A DNA stretch of 64,000 nucleotides, taken from assembly GCF_000758705.1 (NCBI RefSeq), contig NZ_CP009287.1:5456001-5520000 (forward strand). Reading direction: 5' to 3'. The notes under the pieces were generated by a model that saw only the letters and a program-made list of their open reading frames with translations, did no database searches and was not told the DNA's origin. The position numbers and the translations under genes are program-made. Shown in pieces: positions 30,363-40,740 of the stretch (position 1 is the stretch's first letter; every line of letters begins with the position of its first letter). The DNA comes from Paenibacillus graminis (lineage in GTDB: Bacteria; Bacillota; Bacilli; Paenibacillales; Paenibacillaceae).

Positions 30363-31544
30363 TCAGTTCTCCTCCCCTTCCACAGGCTCACGCCGCTCTT
30401 CTTCCGCCAGCTCCAGGAACAGCTCGATCAGGCTGTCCTCAGGCTCTGCCCCGCCGGTCTGCCGCTGATAGAATCTGCGGAACAGCTCCTGCACCGGCAT
30501 GCGCGAGCGGGCCATCTCCTCAAGCTCCTGCTCCATCTGCGGATAAACCGGGCGGATATGTATAATCCCCTCGCGGGATTTGCGCAGCCGCTGGATATCA
30601 TTCAGCGACATCGCTTCCGTGAGGCGGAGCTCCAGATCAATAAAAGCTGTGGCGTCCCGGCCTTCATCCAGCCAGCCGTAGACCTCCTGCAAACCGCCGG
30701 AGGACTTCCAGTTCACCAATGGACGGCCGCAGCGGAGATATATTTCCTCGAAAGAGGGCTCGCCTCCAGGCGCAACCTCAATCATTGCCACGGACTTCGC
30801 CTGCCCGGCTTCGGAGAAGCTGTAGGCCAGCGGCGATCCGCTGTAACGGATCATGTTGCCGCCTTTTACGCGCTGGGCGCGGTGAAGATGCCCAAGCGCT
30901 GTATACTGTGCACCGCATGACAAAGCTGAAGGATCTACAGTGTACGCTCCCCCGACCTGAATAGGCCGCTCGGAGTCACTCTCCACTCCGCCCAGCACAT
31001 AAATATGGCTCATCGCCAGATTGACGGTCTGCGGCGTGAATTCCCGGCCCAGCAGATTCATCAGCCTGCCAACCCGTGCACTATAGGCAAGGCGGAGTTC
31101 ATCTTCCCCCGCATCCCCGGCAAGGAGCTCGCCAAGCCGTGCTTCTGAGGGATAAGGGAGCGCAGCGATTTTGGCAACCTCGCCTGTACGTACGGCATGA
31201 ACCGTCACCGGTTCGGAGGTAGGCATGCCTACCAGAGTAATGCCTTGTCTGCGGACAAGCGGGGATACGGACGCGACACGCTCAGGCTGATCGTGATTGC
31301 CGGAGATGACCACAAGCGGCCTGCCATTTGCCGTTAGCCGGGCGGCTGCATCGTAGAATAACTGCTCCGCCGCTGCCGGCGGATTCACGGAATCGTAGAC
31401 ATCTCCCGCCATCAGTATAAGATCTGCCTGGGAAGCATCGGCAATCTCCACCAGCTCATCGATGAACTGCTCCTGCTCCTTCTGCCGGCTTCTTCCTTCC
31501 AGCATCCGCCCCAGATGCCAGTCCCCCGTATGCAATATGCGCAT
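30363..31544 (-). CDS. sbcD: Exonuclease SbcCD subunit D (Mre11-like nuclease)
   Basis: 393-residue manganese-dependent nuclease subunit. Phosphoesterase motifs: GDWHLGR (near 7), MAGDVYDS (near 46), VISGNHDQPERV (near 80), and H-x-H type motif LGHLHRAQRV (near 220). The C-terminal capping domain is present. Start ATG 31544. The stop is one base from the sbcC start, so the two subunits are co-translated. Confidence 0.96.
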   Translation of the reverse strand: MRILHTGDWHLGRMLEGRSRQKEQEQFIDELVEIADASQADLILMAGDVYDSVNPPAAAEQLFYDAAARLTANGRPLVVISGNHDQPERVASVSPLVRRQGITLVGMPTSEPVTVHAVRTGEVAKIAALPYPSEARLGELLAGDAGEDELRLAYSARVGRLMNLLGREFTPQTVNLAMSHIYVLGGVESDSERPIQVGGAYTVDPSALSCGAQYTALGHLHRAQRVKGGNMIRYSGSPLAYSFSEAGQAKSVAMIEVAPGGEPSFEEIYLRCGRPLVNWKSSGGLQEVYGWLDEGRDATAFIDLELRLTEAMSLNDIQRLRKSREGIIHIRPVYPQMEQELEEMARSRMPVQELFRRFYQRQTGGAEPEDSLIELFLELAEEERREPVEGEEN

Positions 31545-31702
31545 TTACACCCTCTTTTCCCCGCCCGTCATGCGGCTTTGATAGATAAATAAATTAATAA
31601 ATTGATACATTGCTCAATTTGCTTGATTAGCAGATTAATAGTTTGATTGATCGAACGATAAATTGATAGATTGATAAATCACAATCATATCCAATGATAG
31701 AT
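31545..31702. repeat. AT-rich imperfect repeats between sbcD and addA
   Basis: About 130 bp of ATTGAT/GATAAAT/ATTAAT words repeated imperfectly, for example ATTGATAGATTGATAAAT, at much lower GC than the surrounding genes. No hairpin terminator was identified. It may contain an internal promoter or be slippage-generated filler. Confidence 0.5.
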
Positions 31703-34700
31703 TTATAGCTTCACTGCATGTCCGCCGTCAAAAAAGTACAGCCAGATCTCACGGACCGGCTCCCCCAGAATGTCCAGCAGCGCCTTGCTGTAGAGCTCCA
31801 GCTGAAAACGGTATTTCTCCTTGAGCGATTCCAGTCCCCCCTGATGTTCCAGCACAGCATCGGTCTTATAATCCAGCAGAATCAGTTGCCCCTCTTCCCG
31901 GAATAGGCAGTCGATAACGCCTTGAATCAGGACAGATTCACCAAAGGATGCGTTTCCTGCAGGAGTTTCGAGCCCCGATGCCGCTTCATTCAGATACTCA
32001 AGGCCATGATAGGCTTTGCCCGCCGGCACCATATAGCTGAACGGCTGCTCTCTTACTTTCCATGAAGCTCCGATCAGTCTGCGGCCCATCTCTCCTGTGT
32101 AAAACGCCTCAATATCACTAATTTCAACAGCCTCAGCCTGCTCGCCGGTAAGAATGGCTAACCGCGTAAGACGCGCGATTGTAGCTTCCAGAACAGACCG
32201 GTCTACCTCACCTTCCAGCGGCACATGCTGCATAACGGTATGGTAGGCTGTCCCCCGTTCTGAAGGCGACAAGCCCCGCTTCTCCATAAACTTCGGACGC
32301 TGGAGATGCAGACTGTCCGTCCCTGCCGTCCTACTAGCCAGGCTGTGACCCGCACCAGCGGGCAGGGATTCTTCCAGCAGGTCGTATGACGGCTGCTCCT
32401 GCATGGACAGCATCGATTTCAGTTCGGTGACAGAGGTTTTAGCGGGAATCCCGGATGCGGCTGCATAAGGATACACCCACTTCAGGCGTTCGGTTACTTC
32501 GGCCTCTCTTGCAGCGCTCCTCTTGGGGACACTGCGGCCGTGCCGGAGGGATTCAAGCACGGCCTGCCGTTCCTCATTCTGGTCCCCAGTACCAGACGCA
32601 GCCAGGGCTGACCCGGAACTGAGCTCCTGTGCGTTCACCGCAGAGATGCTCCAATTGGAGGCATCGCCATGGAGCACCGCAGATACAGGTCCATTGGTTC
32701 CTGCCAGCTTGCGGAGGACAGCTGCGCTGGGATGGCGGATCAGCGCCGGTCCCACCCAATCCAAATAGCTGCGGCCCCGGGCCAGCATATGGTCCTCCAG
32801 CAGCATTTGCTCCCGGCCCTGCACACTGCTCCAGCCTGCAAGGGTACGGGGTAAATCCCGCACGGTGCCGACCAAGATCATCTTGTCGCGCGGCCGGGTT
32901 AATCCGACATAGAGCACACGCATTTCCTCGGCCAGCAGTTCCAGACGTGAACGGCGGCTAATCGCCAGATAAGGCAGTGTTGGATAACTGACCCGGGTCT
33001 CCCGCTCTACAAAACGCGGCCCGAATCCGAGCTCTTTATGCATCAGGAAGGGAGAATACAAATCCTGGCGGTTGAACGGCTTGGCCATTCCTGCCAGGAA
33101 GACCACGGGAAACTCCAGACCTTTAGACTTGTGGATGGTCATAATTCGGACCCCGCCAGCTTCCTCGCCGGTTCCTCCCGCTGCTCCCAGGTCGCCGCCG
33201 TTTTCTCTCAGCCGGCTGATGAATACCAGGAAACGGAACAAGCCGCGTGCATTGGTATCCTTCTCAAACTGAACAGCCCGGTCGTACAGCGCTGTAAGAT
33301 TATTCTGGCGCTGAAAGCCTCCAGGCAGGCCGCCGACCCATTCCAGATAGCCGCTCTCTGCGTAGATACGCCAGATCAGAGTACTAAGGCTTCCCTGGCG
33401 GGCAGCAGTTCTCCAGCCTTCAAGCCGCTTCAGAAAAACTTGCAGCTTCTTTTGAAGTTTCCCGGAAATCTCCGGCATAGCCGCTTCTCCTGCCATTTTG
33501 CCTGCTAACGGACCGCCTTCTGCTGGGCTTTCTTCACTAGGTGCAGCGTGATCGGCTGCGTGGGCTGCGCCTGACTTGAACGCATGATGTTCGCCAAGCC
33601 CATTCTCTGACTCAATCCGCTCTCCGGCAGCCGCCAGCACTGCATCGAAAAAAGAACCATCGCTGCAGAGACGCACCGCTGCCAGCTCTTCCTCGCGCAG
33701 ATTCACTACAGGCGAACGGAGGACGCCGGCCAGCGGAATATCCTGCCTGGGGTTGTCCACAATCTGCAGCAGCGAAAGGGCAATTTCCACTTCGGTAGCC
33801 TGAAAATATCCTTTGTTCTGATCCCCATATGCCGGAATGCCCTCCAGGCGCAGTTCTTCGACCATCAGCGGAGTCCAGATCCGCGCCGACCGCAGGAGAA
33901 TGACAATGTCTCCGTAAACAACCGGCCGCATGATCTTCAAGGCTTTATCATAGATCATCAGCGGCTCACCGCCGCTCATGCCGGTCATCTGGGAGATGCG
34001 CCGGACGATGGCTCTTGCTTCAAGCTGTGCGGTTTCACTTTCCATTGCTTCATTTTCTTGCGGAGGAAGCTCTCCGTCCTCTGCAGTTTCCTCAGCACGT
34101 GAAGATAAGGATGTTCCCCGGTCAATAAGCAGCAGCTCAGGGGCAAAATAAGTATCCGGCCCATTCTCTGCCGCACCCGGAAAATGGGCGCCGTAAACCA
34201 GCTCGGCCCGCTCATCGTAGCTTATTTCAGCAACCGTACTGTCCATAATCTGCCGGAAAATCATATTCACGGCATTTACGACCTCCAGACGGCTGCGGAA
34301 ATTGCGGGCCAGATCAATTACGGAGCCGCCGCCGGGCTTGCCCGGTTCAAGGGCTTCAACAGCCCCGGCAGCCTCCCGGCTGCCGGTTAAGGCATCATTG
34401 CTGCTGTCCGCGGCTGAACCAAAGCTCTTATACTTATCCAGGAACAATCCCGGCTCCGCCAGCCGGAAACGGTAAATGCTCTGCTTCATATCTCCGACCA
34501 TAAAACGGTTTCCCGGCGATTCCCGGGAAATCAGCCGCACAATTTCCTCCTGCACGCTGTTCGTATCCTGATATTCATCCAGCAGTACCTCGTCGAACTG
34601 GTCCCGGTACTCCATAGCCGCATCTGAAGGCAGCGAATGTCCGGGTTCTGAATCTTCATGCCGCAGGATTTGCAGGCAATAATGCTCCAGGTCGCTGAAA

Positions 34701-35860
34701 TCCACCAATCCCCGGCCTGCCTTCTCGATCCGGTAGCGTTCCCCGAATTCGATGACCGTCTCAGCCAGCTCGCGCATCAGCGGGGCGGCCTCATGCAGTT
34801 CACCCAAAAAGGCTTCGGCGGGGCGGCCAAAAAGCGATTTTTGCAGCTCCAGCAAGCTTTTCTTCACATTGTCGCGCAGTTCCTTAACCCGCTCCTGCAG
34901 CCCCGGGTCGGTCGAATCCTTCTTGCAGGCCTTCAGCTTCCCAAACGATATTTCGATAAAAATATCATACAGCTCAGCCCACGGACGGAATTCCAGCGCT
35001 TCCTGCAGCGACTGCACCATTTCCAGATCCGCAGCCAGATTGTCCGCGTAGGGGGCAGGGCCGCCGGGCTGCAGGGCAATTTCCCGGCCCTGGCGGAGCT
35101 GGCTCGCCGCCCCGTCCAGCGTGAGCTTCGCTTCGGCCAGGATGCTCTGCACCCATGACGTGCGGCTCAGGGCATCTGTATCCGGCAGGGAGAAATCCGC
35201 TGCGGTGTCCCGCAGCCACAGTGCCGGCCAGGGATGGCTCCGCGCAAAATCATGCAGCCGCTGAATCAGGGAGTGGACGGCATCATCGCTGCGCTCGCCG
35301 CTGAACCAGTCAGCCAGCCGCACAAATACTGTATCCTCCCCGTCTTCGGCAACCTCTCCATATTTCTCTTCCAGCAGCTCCTCCAGCAGCTCCTGGCGCA
35401 TCATCTCCGCCTCATGCTCATTCAGAATCCGGAAGCCCGGATCAATGGGGATGAGCTGGTAATAACGCCGGATCACCTCCAGGCAAAAGGAATGCAACGT
35501 CGTAATCGAAGCTCTGCCAAGCAGGGCAAGCTGACGCCGCAGATGCTCATTGCCATGGTTTCCTTCTTCTTCCCCGGAGCTTTCTTCCTCCAGCTTCCGT
35601 TCCAATGCCTCGCGGATGCGCTGCCGCATTTCAGCAGCCGCTGCTTTGGTAAAGGTAGCCACCAGCAGCCTGTCCACACTGAACCCGTTCTTCTCATTGC
35701 TGATTTTACGGATAATCCGCTCCACCAGCACCGCTGTTTTGCCGGAGCCCGCTGCTGCCGCGACCAGGATATCGTCACCGCTCTCGGCAATGGCGCGCCA
35801 CTGGTCATCGCTCCATAGGCTGCCTTTTGGTTTCGGTTCTATTTCCGCTCTGCGTATCAT
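31703..35860 (-). CDS. addA: ATP-dependent helicase/nuclease subunit AddA
   Basis: 1385-residue UvrD-type helicase with a C-terminal RecB-type nuclease; with AddB it processes double-strand breaks to Chi-regulated 3' tails. Walker A AAAAGSGKTAVLVERI (near 34), DEYQDTNSVQEEIV (motif II), GDMKQSIYRFR (motif III), motifs V/VI VRIMTIHKSKGLEFPVVFL and VLYVGLTRPRDKM, and nuclease LIQGVIDCLF/LLDYKTD are intact. It is longer than B. subtilis AddA (1232), through hydrophilic insertions such as SAADSSNDALTGSREAAGAV and an Ala/Gly/Glu-rich stretch near 770-800. ATG 35860 overlaps the addB stop (ATGA). Confidence 0.96.
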   Translation of the reverse strand: MIRRAEIEPKPKGSLWSDDQWRAIAESGDDILVAAAAGSGKTAVLVERIIRKISNEKNGFSVDRLLVATFTKAAAAEMRQRIREALERKLEEESSGEEEGNHGNEHLRRQLALLGRASITTLHSFCLEVIRRYYQLIPIDPGFRILNEHEAEMMRQELLEELLEEKYGEVAEDGEDTVFVRLADWFSGERSDDAVHSLIQRLHDFARSHPWPALWLRDTAADFSLPDTDALSRTSWVQSILAEAKLTLDGAASQLRQGREIALQPGGPAPYADNLAADLEMVQSLQEALEFRPWAELYDIFIEISFGKLKACKKDSTDPGLQERVKELRDNVKKSLLELQKSLFGRPAEAFLGELHEAAPLMRELAETVIEFGERYRIEKAGRGLVDFSDLEHYCLQILRHEDSEPGHSLPSDAAMEYRDQFDEVLLDEYQDTNSVQEEIVRLISRESPGNRFMVGDMKQSIYRFRLAEPGLFLDKYKSFGSAADSSNDALTGSREAAGAVEALEPGKPGGGSVIDLARNFRSRLEVVNAVNMIFRQIMDSTVAEISYDERAELVYGAHFPGAAENGPDTYFAPELLLIDRGTSLSSRAEETAEDGELPPQENEAMESETAQLEARAIVRRISQMTGMSGGEPLMIYDKALKIMRPVVYGDIVILLRSARIWTPLMVEELRLEGIPAYGDQNKGYFQATEVEIALSLLQIVDNPRQDIPLAGVLRSPVVNLREEELAAVRLCSDGSFFDAVLAAAGERIESENGLGEHHAFKSGAAHAADHAAPSEESPAEGGPLAGKMAGEAAMPEISGKLQKKLQVFLKRLEGWRTAARQGSLSTLIWRIYAESGYLEWVGGLPGGFQRQNNLTALYDRAVQFEKDTNARGLFRFLVFISRLRENGGDLGAAGGTGEEAGGVRIMTIHKSKGLEFPVVFLAGMAKPFNRQDLYSPFLMHKELGFGPRFVERETRVSYPTLPYLAISRRSRLELLAEEMRVLYVGLTRPRDKMILVGTVRDLPRTLAGWSSVQGREQMLLEDHMLARGRSYLDWVGPALIRHPSAAVLRKLAGTNGPVSAVLHGDASNWSISAVNAQELSSGSALAASGTGDQNEERQAVLESLRHGRSVPKRSAAREAEVTERLKWVYPYAAASGIPAKTSVTELKSMLSMQEQPSYDLLEESLPAGAGHSLASRTAGTDSLHLQRPKFMEKRGLSPSERGTAYHTVMQHVPLEGEVDRSVLEATIARLTRLAILTGEQAEAVEISDIEAFYTGEMGRRLIGASWKVREQPFSYMVPAGKAYHGLEYLNEAASGLETPAGNASFGESVLIQGVIDCLFREEGQLILLDYKTDAVLEHQGGLESLKEKYRFQLELYSKALLDILGEPVREIWLYFFDGGHAVKL

Positions 35861-38800
35861 GGCTTCTCTCCTCCTTCGCGGGACAGCAGGTCCCAAATGA
35901 CTTCCTTGCCCGGCTTGCCGAGATTGTTGTAGGCATTGCCTTCCACGGCCTCATCGAATTGGCATACCGGCCGGAAAGAGCAGAAGGTGCAAGCCGTTTC
36001 CTGTTGTATCCGGTAGGGCTGGATCGCTACATCCCCTTCAGTAATGCGTGTCCCGATATCAGAGATGGTGCTGCGCACGGAGGACAGCAAATGCCCCCAC
36101 TGCTCGGGAGTGGCCACCGAAGCGCTGCTGTAAAAGCTCCCGTCGCTCTTCAGCGCCACCGGCACGATTGAAGAATGTCCCTTATCCAGAGCGGTATCCA
36201 TCAGGGAGACCACTTCACGGTCCGCTGTAAGCAGCCCCTTCATCTTGAAGCGCTTCATCAGCTCCTGCTCTGCCTGCTCGCGGTTCATGCCGTTCGCTGA
36301 AGTCAGCAGCGGATCATGCACATGGAAATAGAGCGTTCCTGCCGGCAGAGCGGTTTGTCCAAGCCACTGCTCCGAATACGTAAGCAGAACATCCAGGTAG
36401 GTCAGCATTTGCAGGGACAGTCCGTAATAGACCTCATGCAGTTTGAGGTCTTTATGGCTTGATTTGTAGTCAATGACCCGCAGCAGGATGCCCTGTTCGC
36501 CTTCAGCCATGTCCACACGGTCGATCCGGCCTACTACCTCCATCACACAGCCGTTCGGCAGTGTAATCCTCAGCGGCGGAAGATCTTTGCCCGGGCCAAA
36601 GTCCAGCTCCAGCCCCACCGGCTCAAAACTGCCTCTTCTGGCATGTTCACCGAGGATGACAGAAGCACGGCCGACAATATTTTTGAGCTTGCGGGAGATA
36701 TACCCGTAGCGTTTGCTGCTCATTAGAATTTCGCCCTGCAGGAGCGGAGAGAGCCGGTCCACGGTCTCTCCGGCTTCACGGCGGCATTCCTCCGCAGACA
36801 TGCTTCCCCAGCTCCGTCCCTGCTTCTGCAGCCGCTGGGCCATATCGCTTAGAGCGGCATGGAACAGTTGTCCAATGTCCGGTGCCTTCAGCTTATAAAG
36901 CTGGCGTTCTTTCAGTCTCAGGCCGTAAGAAGCGAAATGCGAAAAGGCACAGGCCACGAACTTCTCCATGCGTGACACACTTCCGCGAAGCGTTGTTCCG
37001 CCGTACAGACGCAGACTCGTCTCCCGCTTCAACCGGATTCCTTCGTTGCGGTAGAACAGGGAGCCGAGCAGCCGTTCCAGCTTCGGTCCATGCTCCGCAT
37101 CCGTGATAAACCAGTTATAGACATCCCACCAAACTGCCGGAATCTCCACCCCCTGGCGATATTGCCGAAGCTGCATAATGAGCATGCGCAGCGTCTGCTC
37201 CGGCTGGCTGACAAAGCTCATATGCAGTGCTTCCAGGTTCTCTGTATCATCTGAGCTTCCAGCTGCAGACGATGGAAAGCCGGAAACAAAATATTCTTTC
37301 AGCGCTCCAGGAAACATGCCGTGCAATTGGCGGATGATTTCCGATGGCAGCAGCGCCTTACCTTCTTCATCAGCAGTCGCATAGCTGATCCAGAGCTTGC
37401 GGCTCGCCGTAGTGAGTGTATTGTAGATCAGAAAGCGCTCATCCAGCAGCTTGCGGGAAGAACCGGGAGCAAGCTCCATGCCCGAATTCTCCAGCAGCAG
37501 GCGTTCTCCTTCCGAGAGAATGCCGTCTTCCTTGAACTGGGCAGGGACAACGCCTTCATTAAATCCCAGCAAAAAGGCATATTTGACACCCGATACCCGG
37601 GTGCGGTCCATAGTCCCTACCAGTACCTGATCCAATGCGGGGGGCACAAGCCCCATCTTCAGTTCAGCCAGACCTGTCTCCAGCACCCCGGCGAAAACAT
37701 CAAACTCCATTCTTTCATTGCCCATCATCTCCGCAATCTGATCCAGAAGGTCCAGCACGGCACCCCACAGCTGCGTGTGCTCCCGGGCTGCCTCAGGCTG
37801 TCCAAGCTCCAAAGCCTGGGCGCTCATCCGCTCCAGCTTGCGCGCGGCATCCATATCCTGCAAAAGAAAGTATACCGCTTTGCACAACTCCAGACCGCTG
37901 CGGCTTTTTTTGATCCGCTGTTCAAAAGCCTGCAGCGGACCCGTAATCACCTCACGGCACGCCTCCATTCTCGCCAGCAGCTCTTCATCCACAACTCTGG
38001 CACCCTCCAGGGAAAGGCTCGGAATTCCTTTCCAGGACCGGCCATCCGTCCAGCGGTAGCCCTGGATGCCGCAAGCCAGCACGTAATTCTCCAGCGCATC
38101 CATATCCGCTCGGGTTACACTGCGGTCGAGCGGCAGCAGCAGCTCTGTCTTCACACAGCGGAACACATCCTCATACCGCCACCGGCGGCGTACCACATCA
38201 AAGGCAGAGCGGATAAACTCCACCAGCGGATGATGCAGCTCGTTCATTTTTTGGTCAAGGAAGAACGGGATTCCGTAATCCTGGAAAAGAGGGGCCACAA
38301 GCTGCTCATAATCGGCAATATTGCGCATGAATACAGCCATCTCCCCGTATTTCACCCCTTCCTCACGGGCCAGCCGGAGCATTTCCCGCAGGCTTCCTTC
38401 CACCTCGGCTCTGCGCGAAGCTGCCGCTGTAAGGGTAATGGCCTCTGCAACGGCAGAAGCTGTACCGCTCCAGCGGTTCCGGCGTCCAAACCCCCGCTCC
38501 AAGTGGGCAAGAACAGGACTCCCGGCAAACCGCGGCAGCACCGGCGGCGCCAGCAGCTCGTCCCACACGGACAGCCTCATTTCCTCAGCCATCCCGCGCA
38601 GCTTGATGTAGGAAACCGCGCTAGGATGGAACAGCTCCAATTCATGAGGCTGCAATCCCGGAGGATAACTCCGGTCCAGTGTCAATGAGATCGTAACCTT
38701 AGCGGCATACTGCATCAGCTCCCGCAGCACAGCAAACTCCTGTGTGGTGAAGCCGTGAAAGCCGTCGACCCAGATTTCCGAACCCCGAATATAGGAGGAT

Positions 38801-39387
38801 TCCTGAATATGTTCCGCCAGCTCAGCAAGGCGGTCCTCTTCATCGATGTACAGCTGGGACATTTCCTGTTCCAGCTCGCTGAACACGATATGTAAATCTT
38901 CCAGCTTGCTGGCAAGAATTGGACTCCGCAGGGCGGAATCCGACATCCCCAGCAACTGCTCCTCCAGATCGGCTGCCCCCAGGCAGCAGCGCTTCAGCTC
39001 GGTATGAAGCTGGCTAAGCCGCTCCACAAAACCCGGCCTGTCACTTGATGCCCCGAACAGCTTCAGCTCTTCCTTGCGGCGGCTGATAATCTTGTAAATC
39101 AGCATCTTCTTGCCTTCCTCGCTGATCGGCAGGCTGGCGCTGCCCCCGGTCTCCTGCTTCACCCGGTAGGCCAGCCGCGAGAAGCTCAGGGTCTGGGCGC
39201 GGATGCTGCCCTTCGTCTTGCCCGTCTTCAGCAGCCCTTGCTCCGCACCGAAGGAGCCCTGCTCCGGAACAAGCACGATCATCGGGGCGCCCAGCGGCTC
39301 CGCCTCAAGGCGTGAAGATACCGTCTCCCATATTTTTGTTGTCTTGCCGCTGCCCGAGCGGCCAATCAAAAAGTGTACCGTCATCAC
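35857..39387 (-). CDS. addB: ATP-dependent helicase/deoxyribonuclease subunit AddB
   Basis: 1176-residue partner of AddA. N-terminal P-loop FLIGRSGSGKTTKIWE, inactive helicase body, and C-terminal RecB-type nuclease with LLRVIDYKSSHKDLKL. The iron-sulfur cluster cysteines are visible: ACAFSHF (near 795) and CTFCSFRPVCQFDE (near 1135). Length matches B. subtilis AddB (1166). GGAAGGAG precedes GTG 39387 (ATG 39384 is the alternative). First gene of the addB-addA-sbcD-sbcC series. Confidence 0.96.
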   Translation of the reverse strand: MMTVHFLIGRSGSGKTTKIWETVSSRLEAEPLGAPMIVLVPEQGSFGAEQGLLKTGKTKGSIRAQTLSFSRLAYRVKQETGGSASLPISEEGKKMLIYKIISRRKEELKLFGASSDRPGFVERLSQLHTELKRCCLGAADLEEQLLGMSDSALRSPILASKLEDLHIVFSELEQEMSQLYIDEEDRLAELAEHIQESSYIRGSEIWVDGFHGFTTQEFAVLRELMQYAAKVTISLTLDRSYPPGLQPHELELFHPSAVSYIKLRGMAEEMRLSVWDELLAPPVLPRFAGSPVLAHLERGFGRRNRWSGTASAVAEAITLTAAASRRAEVEGSLREMLRLAREEGVKYGEMAVFMRNIADYEQLVAPLFQDYGIPFFLDQKMNELHHPLVEFIRSAFDVVRRRWRYEDVFRCVKTELLLPLDRSVTRADMDALENYVLACGIQGYRWTDGRSWKGIPSLSLEGARVVDEELLARMEACREVITGPLQAFEQRIKKSRSGLELCKAVYFLLQDMDAARKLERMSAQALELGQPEAAREHTQLWGAVLDLLDQIAEMMGNERMEFDVFAGVLETGLAELKMGLVPPALDQVLVGTMDRTRVSGVKYAFLLGFNEGVVPAQFKEDGILSEGERLLLENSGMELAPGSSRKLLDERFLIYNTLTTASRKLWISYATADEEGKALLPSEIIRQLHGMFPGALKEYFVSGFPSSAAGSSDDTENLEALHMSFVSQPEQTLRMLIMQLRQYRQGVEIPAVWWDVYNWFITDAEHGPKLERLLGSLFYRNEGIRLKRETSLRLYGGTTLRGSVSRMEKFVACAFSHFASYGLRLKERQLYKLKAPDIGQLFHAALSDMAQRLQKQGRSWGSMSAEECRREAGETVDRLSPLLQGEILMSSKRYGYISRKLKNIVGRASVILGEHARRGSFEPVGLELDFGPGKDLPPLRITLPNGCVMEVVGRIDRVDMAEGEQGILLRVIDYKSSHKDLKLHEVYYGLSLQMLTYLDVLLTYSEQWLGQTALPAGTLYFHVHDPLLTSANGMNREQAEQELMKRFKMKGLLTADREVVSLMDTALDKGHSSIVPVALKSDGSFYSSASVATPEQWGHLLSSVRSTISDIGTRITEGDVAIQPYRIQQETACTFCSFRPVCQFDEAVEGNAYNNLGKPGKEVIWDLLSREGGEKP

Positions 39388-39637
39388 AGTAGACTCCTTC
39401 CATAGCGGAGAATAGGTTCAAAAATTACGTAAAACTAAAATTATCTAATCTATTTGGTCAACCCTACTATGACAATGCATTTGTTTATGATCCATTCAAC
39501 GGAATTTTTGCTTTTACTTTCACCCGTGGCAGCTGCTTGGAATGAACCCTTATAACGACATTTCTGCCGCTCATTTCACCACCGCTGTCCGCCCCTGCTA
39601 ATCCTCTGCATTCAGAAAGTAGAATACATATACTATA
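39388..39637. other. Intergenic region between addB and the insertion element
   Basis: 250 bases with no gene. The addB promoter should lie here but no convincing -35/-10 pair was found. Nothing else was recognised. Confidence 0.4.
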
Positions 39638-39770
39638 TTGACACTCCCACAGCTAAAGCAGTGGGATTCTTGGGTGATTAAGTCGAAGTGCATTTCTGCT
39701 ATCGAAGTATGACCCCAAGATTGGGCTGTGCCATCAGCCCTCCTAAGACAGTGCGTTTTAACATCTTAGG
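39638..39770 (-). ncRNA. Putative omega (right-end) RNA of TnpB
   Basis: In TnpB systems the guide RNA comes from the tnpB 3' end through the element's right end. The equivalent segment here includes the hairpins AGGGCTGATGGCACAGCCC and CCCACTGCTTTAGCTGTGGG and ends at TCAA; the guide would be the flank from 39637 downwards. No promoter or processing site was verified. Confidence 0.35.
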
Positions 39771-40740
39771 CTGATTGACTATGACCACCAATCACAGGTG
39801 CGTGAATGATATTCATTGCACCGACTTTATCACGATGCGTATGAAACCCGCATGGACACGAATATTTTCTATCTATCGCTTTATTTAGCGTAGAGCAAGA
39901 TGGACATTTTTGCGATGTATACGCTGGATTCACATATTCCACTTTGATCCCTGCCATCTTTGCTTTGTATTCAATGAATTGTGCCAAGCGATAGAATGAC
40001 CATGTATGCACATTCTTTTCGTTTTTACGACTTGTTCTTGTCGTTTTTCTGATGTTTGTCAGCTTCTCTAAGTGAATGACTGACACTTGATTCTTAATGG
40101 CAAAATTGACAATTTGTCTACTTACTTTATGGTCCTTATCTTTCATCCATCGTTGTTCTTTATGATCCAGTTTACGAATAGCACGCAGCTTTTTCTTCTT
40201 TCCTAATCCTTTTCGTTCACTACGGAACTTTCGTTTCATATATTTGTTTTCTCTACCATTTCCAAAAAATCTCGTCTTCCCCTCGCTAGTCACAGCAACA
40301 GCAGGGACTTTTAATCCCAAATCAATGCCTATTACCTGTTCGCCTGTGGTTGTCTCTGTAGGAATTTCAAGTGAAACTTGAGCAAACCATTTTCCTGATT
40401 TCTCAACGATTCTCATCAGACCACATGTTGCATTTTGAAGAAATTGTTGATCTCTTTCTGTTAAAAGAGCAGGAAAAATCGTCTTCTTCACTTTGTTGTC
40501 CACGATGATCGGAAAAGCAATAGAGGCATGGCCAATGGAATAGTTTTGATTGTTGATATAGTAGGTTGGTTTCCTTAGTATTGGACGCTTCTTTTCCTTC
40601 TTCGTTTTCTTAAATACGCTTTTAGCATCACGAATTGCTTGATTAAGTACAGCAGAAGGGAGTTTCGCTTCTACATCTTTCGTTGTGAGTTTGGGGAATG
40701 AACCTTCTTTTTCTGCTTGTTCTGTTAATGAATTAATCAC
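39766..40740 (-). CDS. TnpB-like RNA-guided endonuclease, N-terminus replaced by a TnpA fragment
   Basis: 324 residues from GTG 40740. RuvC-type residues of TnpB/OrfB are present: VIGIDLGLKVPAVAV (Asp), VIHLEKLTNI (Glu), HRDKVGAMNI (Asp). So is a zinc finger CPSC...CPCG. Upstream the same frame stays open to about 40888 and encodes NTTVSLIHYHFVFCPRYRKK, the start of an IS200 TnpA, joined directly to FIELKLLSREYIRVINS of TnpB. An internal deletion thus removed most of tnpA and the first part of tnpB. No in-frame ATG/GTG/TTG exists in the TnpA part; the ATG at 40874 is one base out of frame. Catalytic residues remain but the N-terminal wedge region is lost, so activity is doubtful. Confidence 0.8.
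   Translation of the reverse strand: MINSLTEQAEKEGSFPKLTTKDVEAKLPSAVLNQAIRDAKSVFKKTKKEKKRPILRKPTYYINNQNYSIGHASIAFPIIVDNKVKKTIFPALLTERDQQFLQNATCGLMRIVEKSGKWFAQVSLEIPTETTTGEQVIGIDLGLKVPAVAVTSEGKTRFFGNGRENKYMKRKFRSERKGLGKKKKLRAIRKLDHKEQRWMKDKDHKVSRQIVNFAIKNQVSVIHLEKLTNIRKTTRTSRKNEKNVHTWSFYRLAQFIEYKAKMAGIKVEYVNPAYTSQKCPSCSTLNKAIDRKYSCPCGFHTHRDKVGAMNIIHAPVIGGHSQSA

Noticed and set aside
37321..38688. 455-residue plus-strand open frame
   Set aside because: Antisense shadow of addB; the composition is typical of the complement of a GC-rich gene and no family is recognisable.
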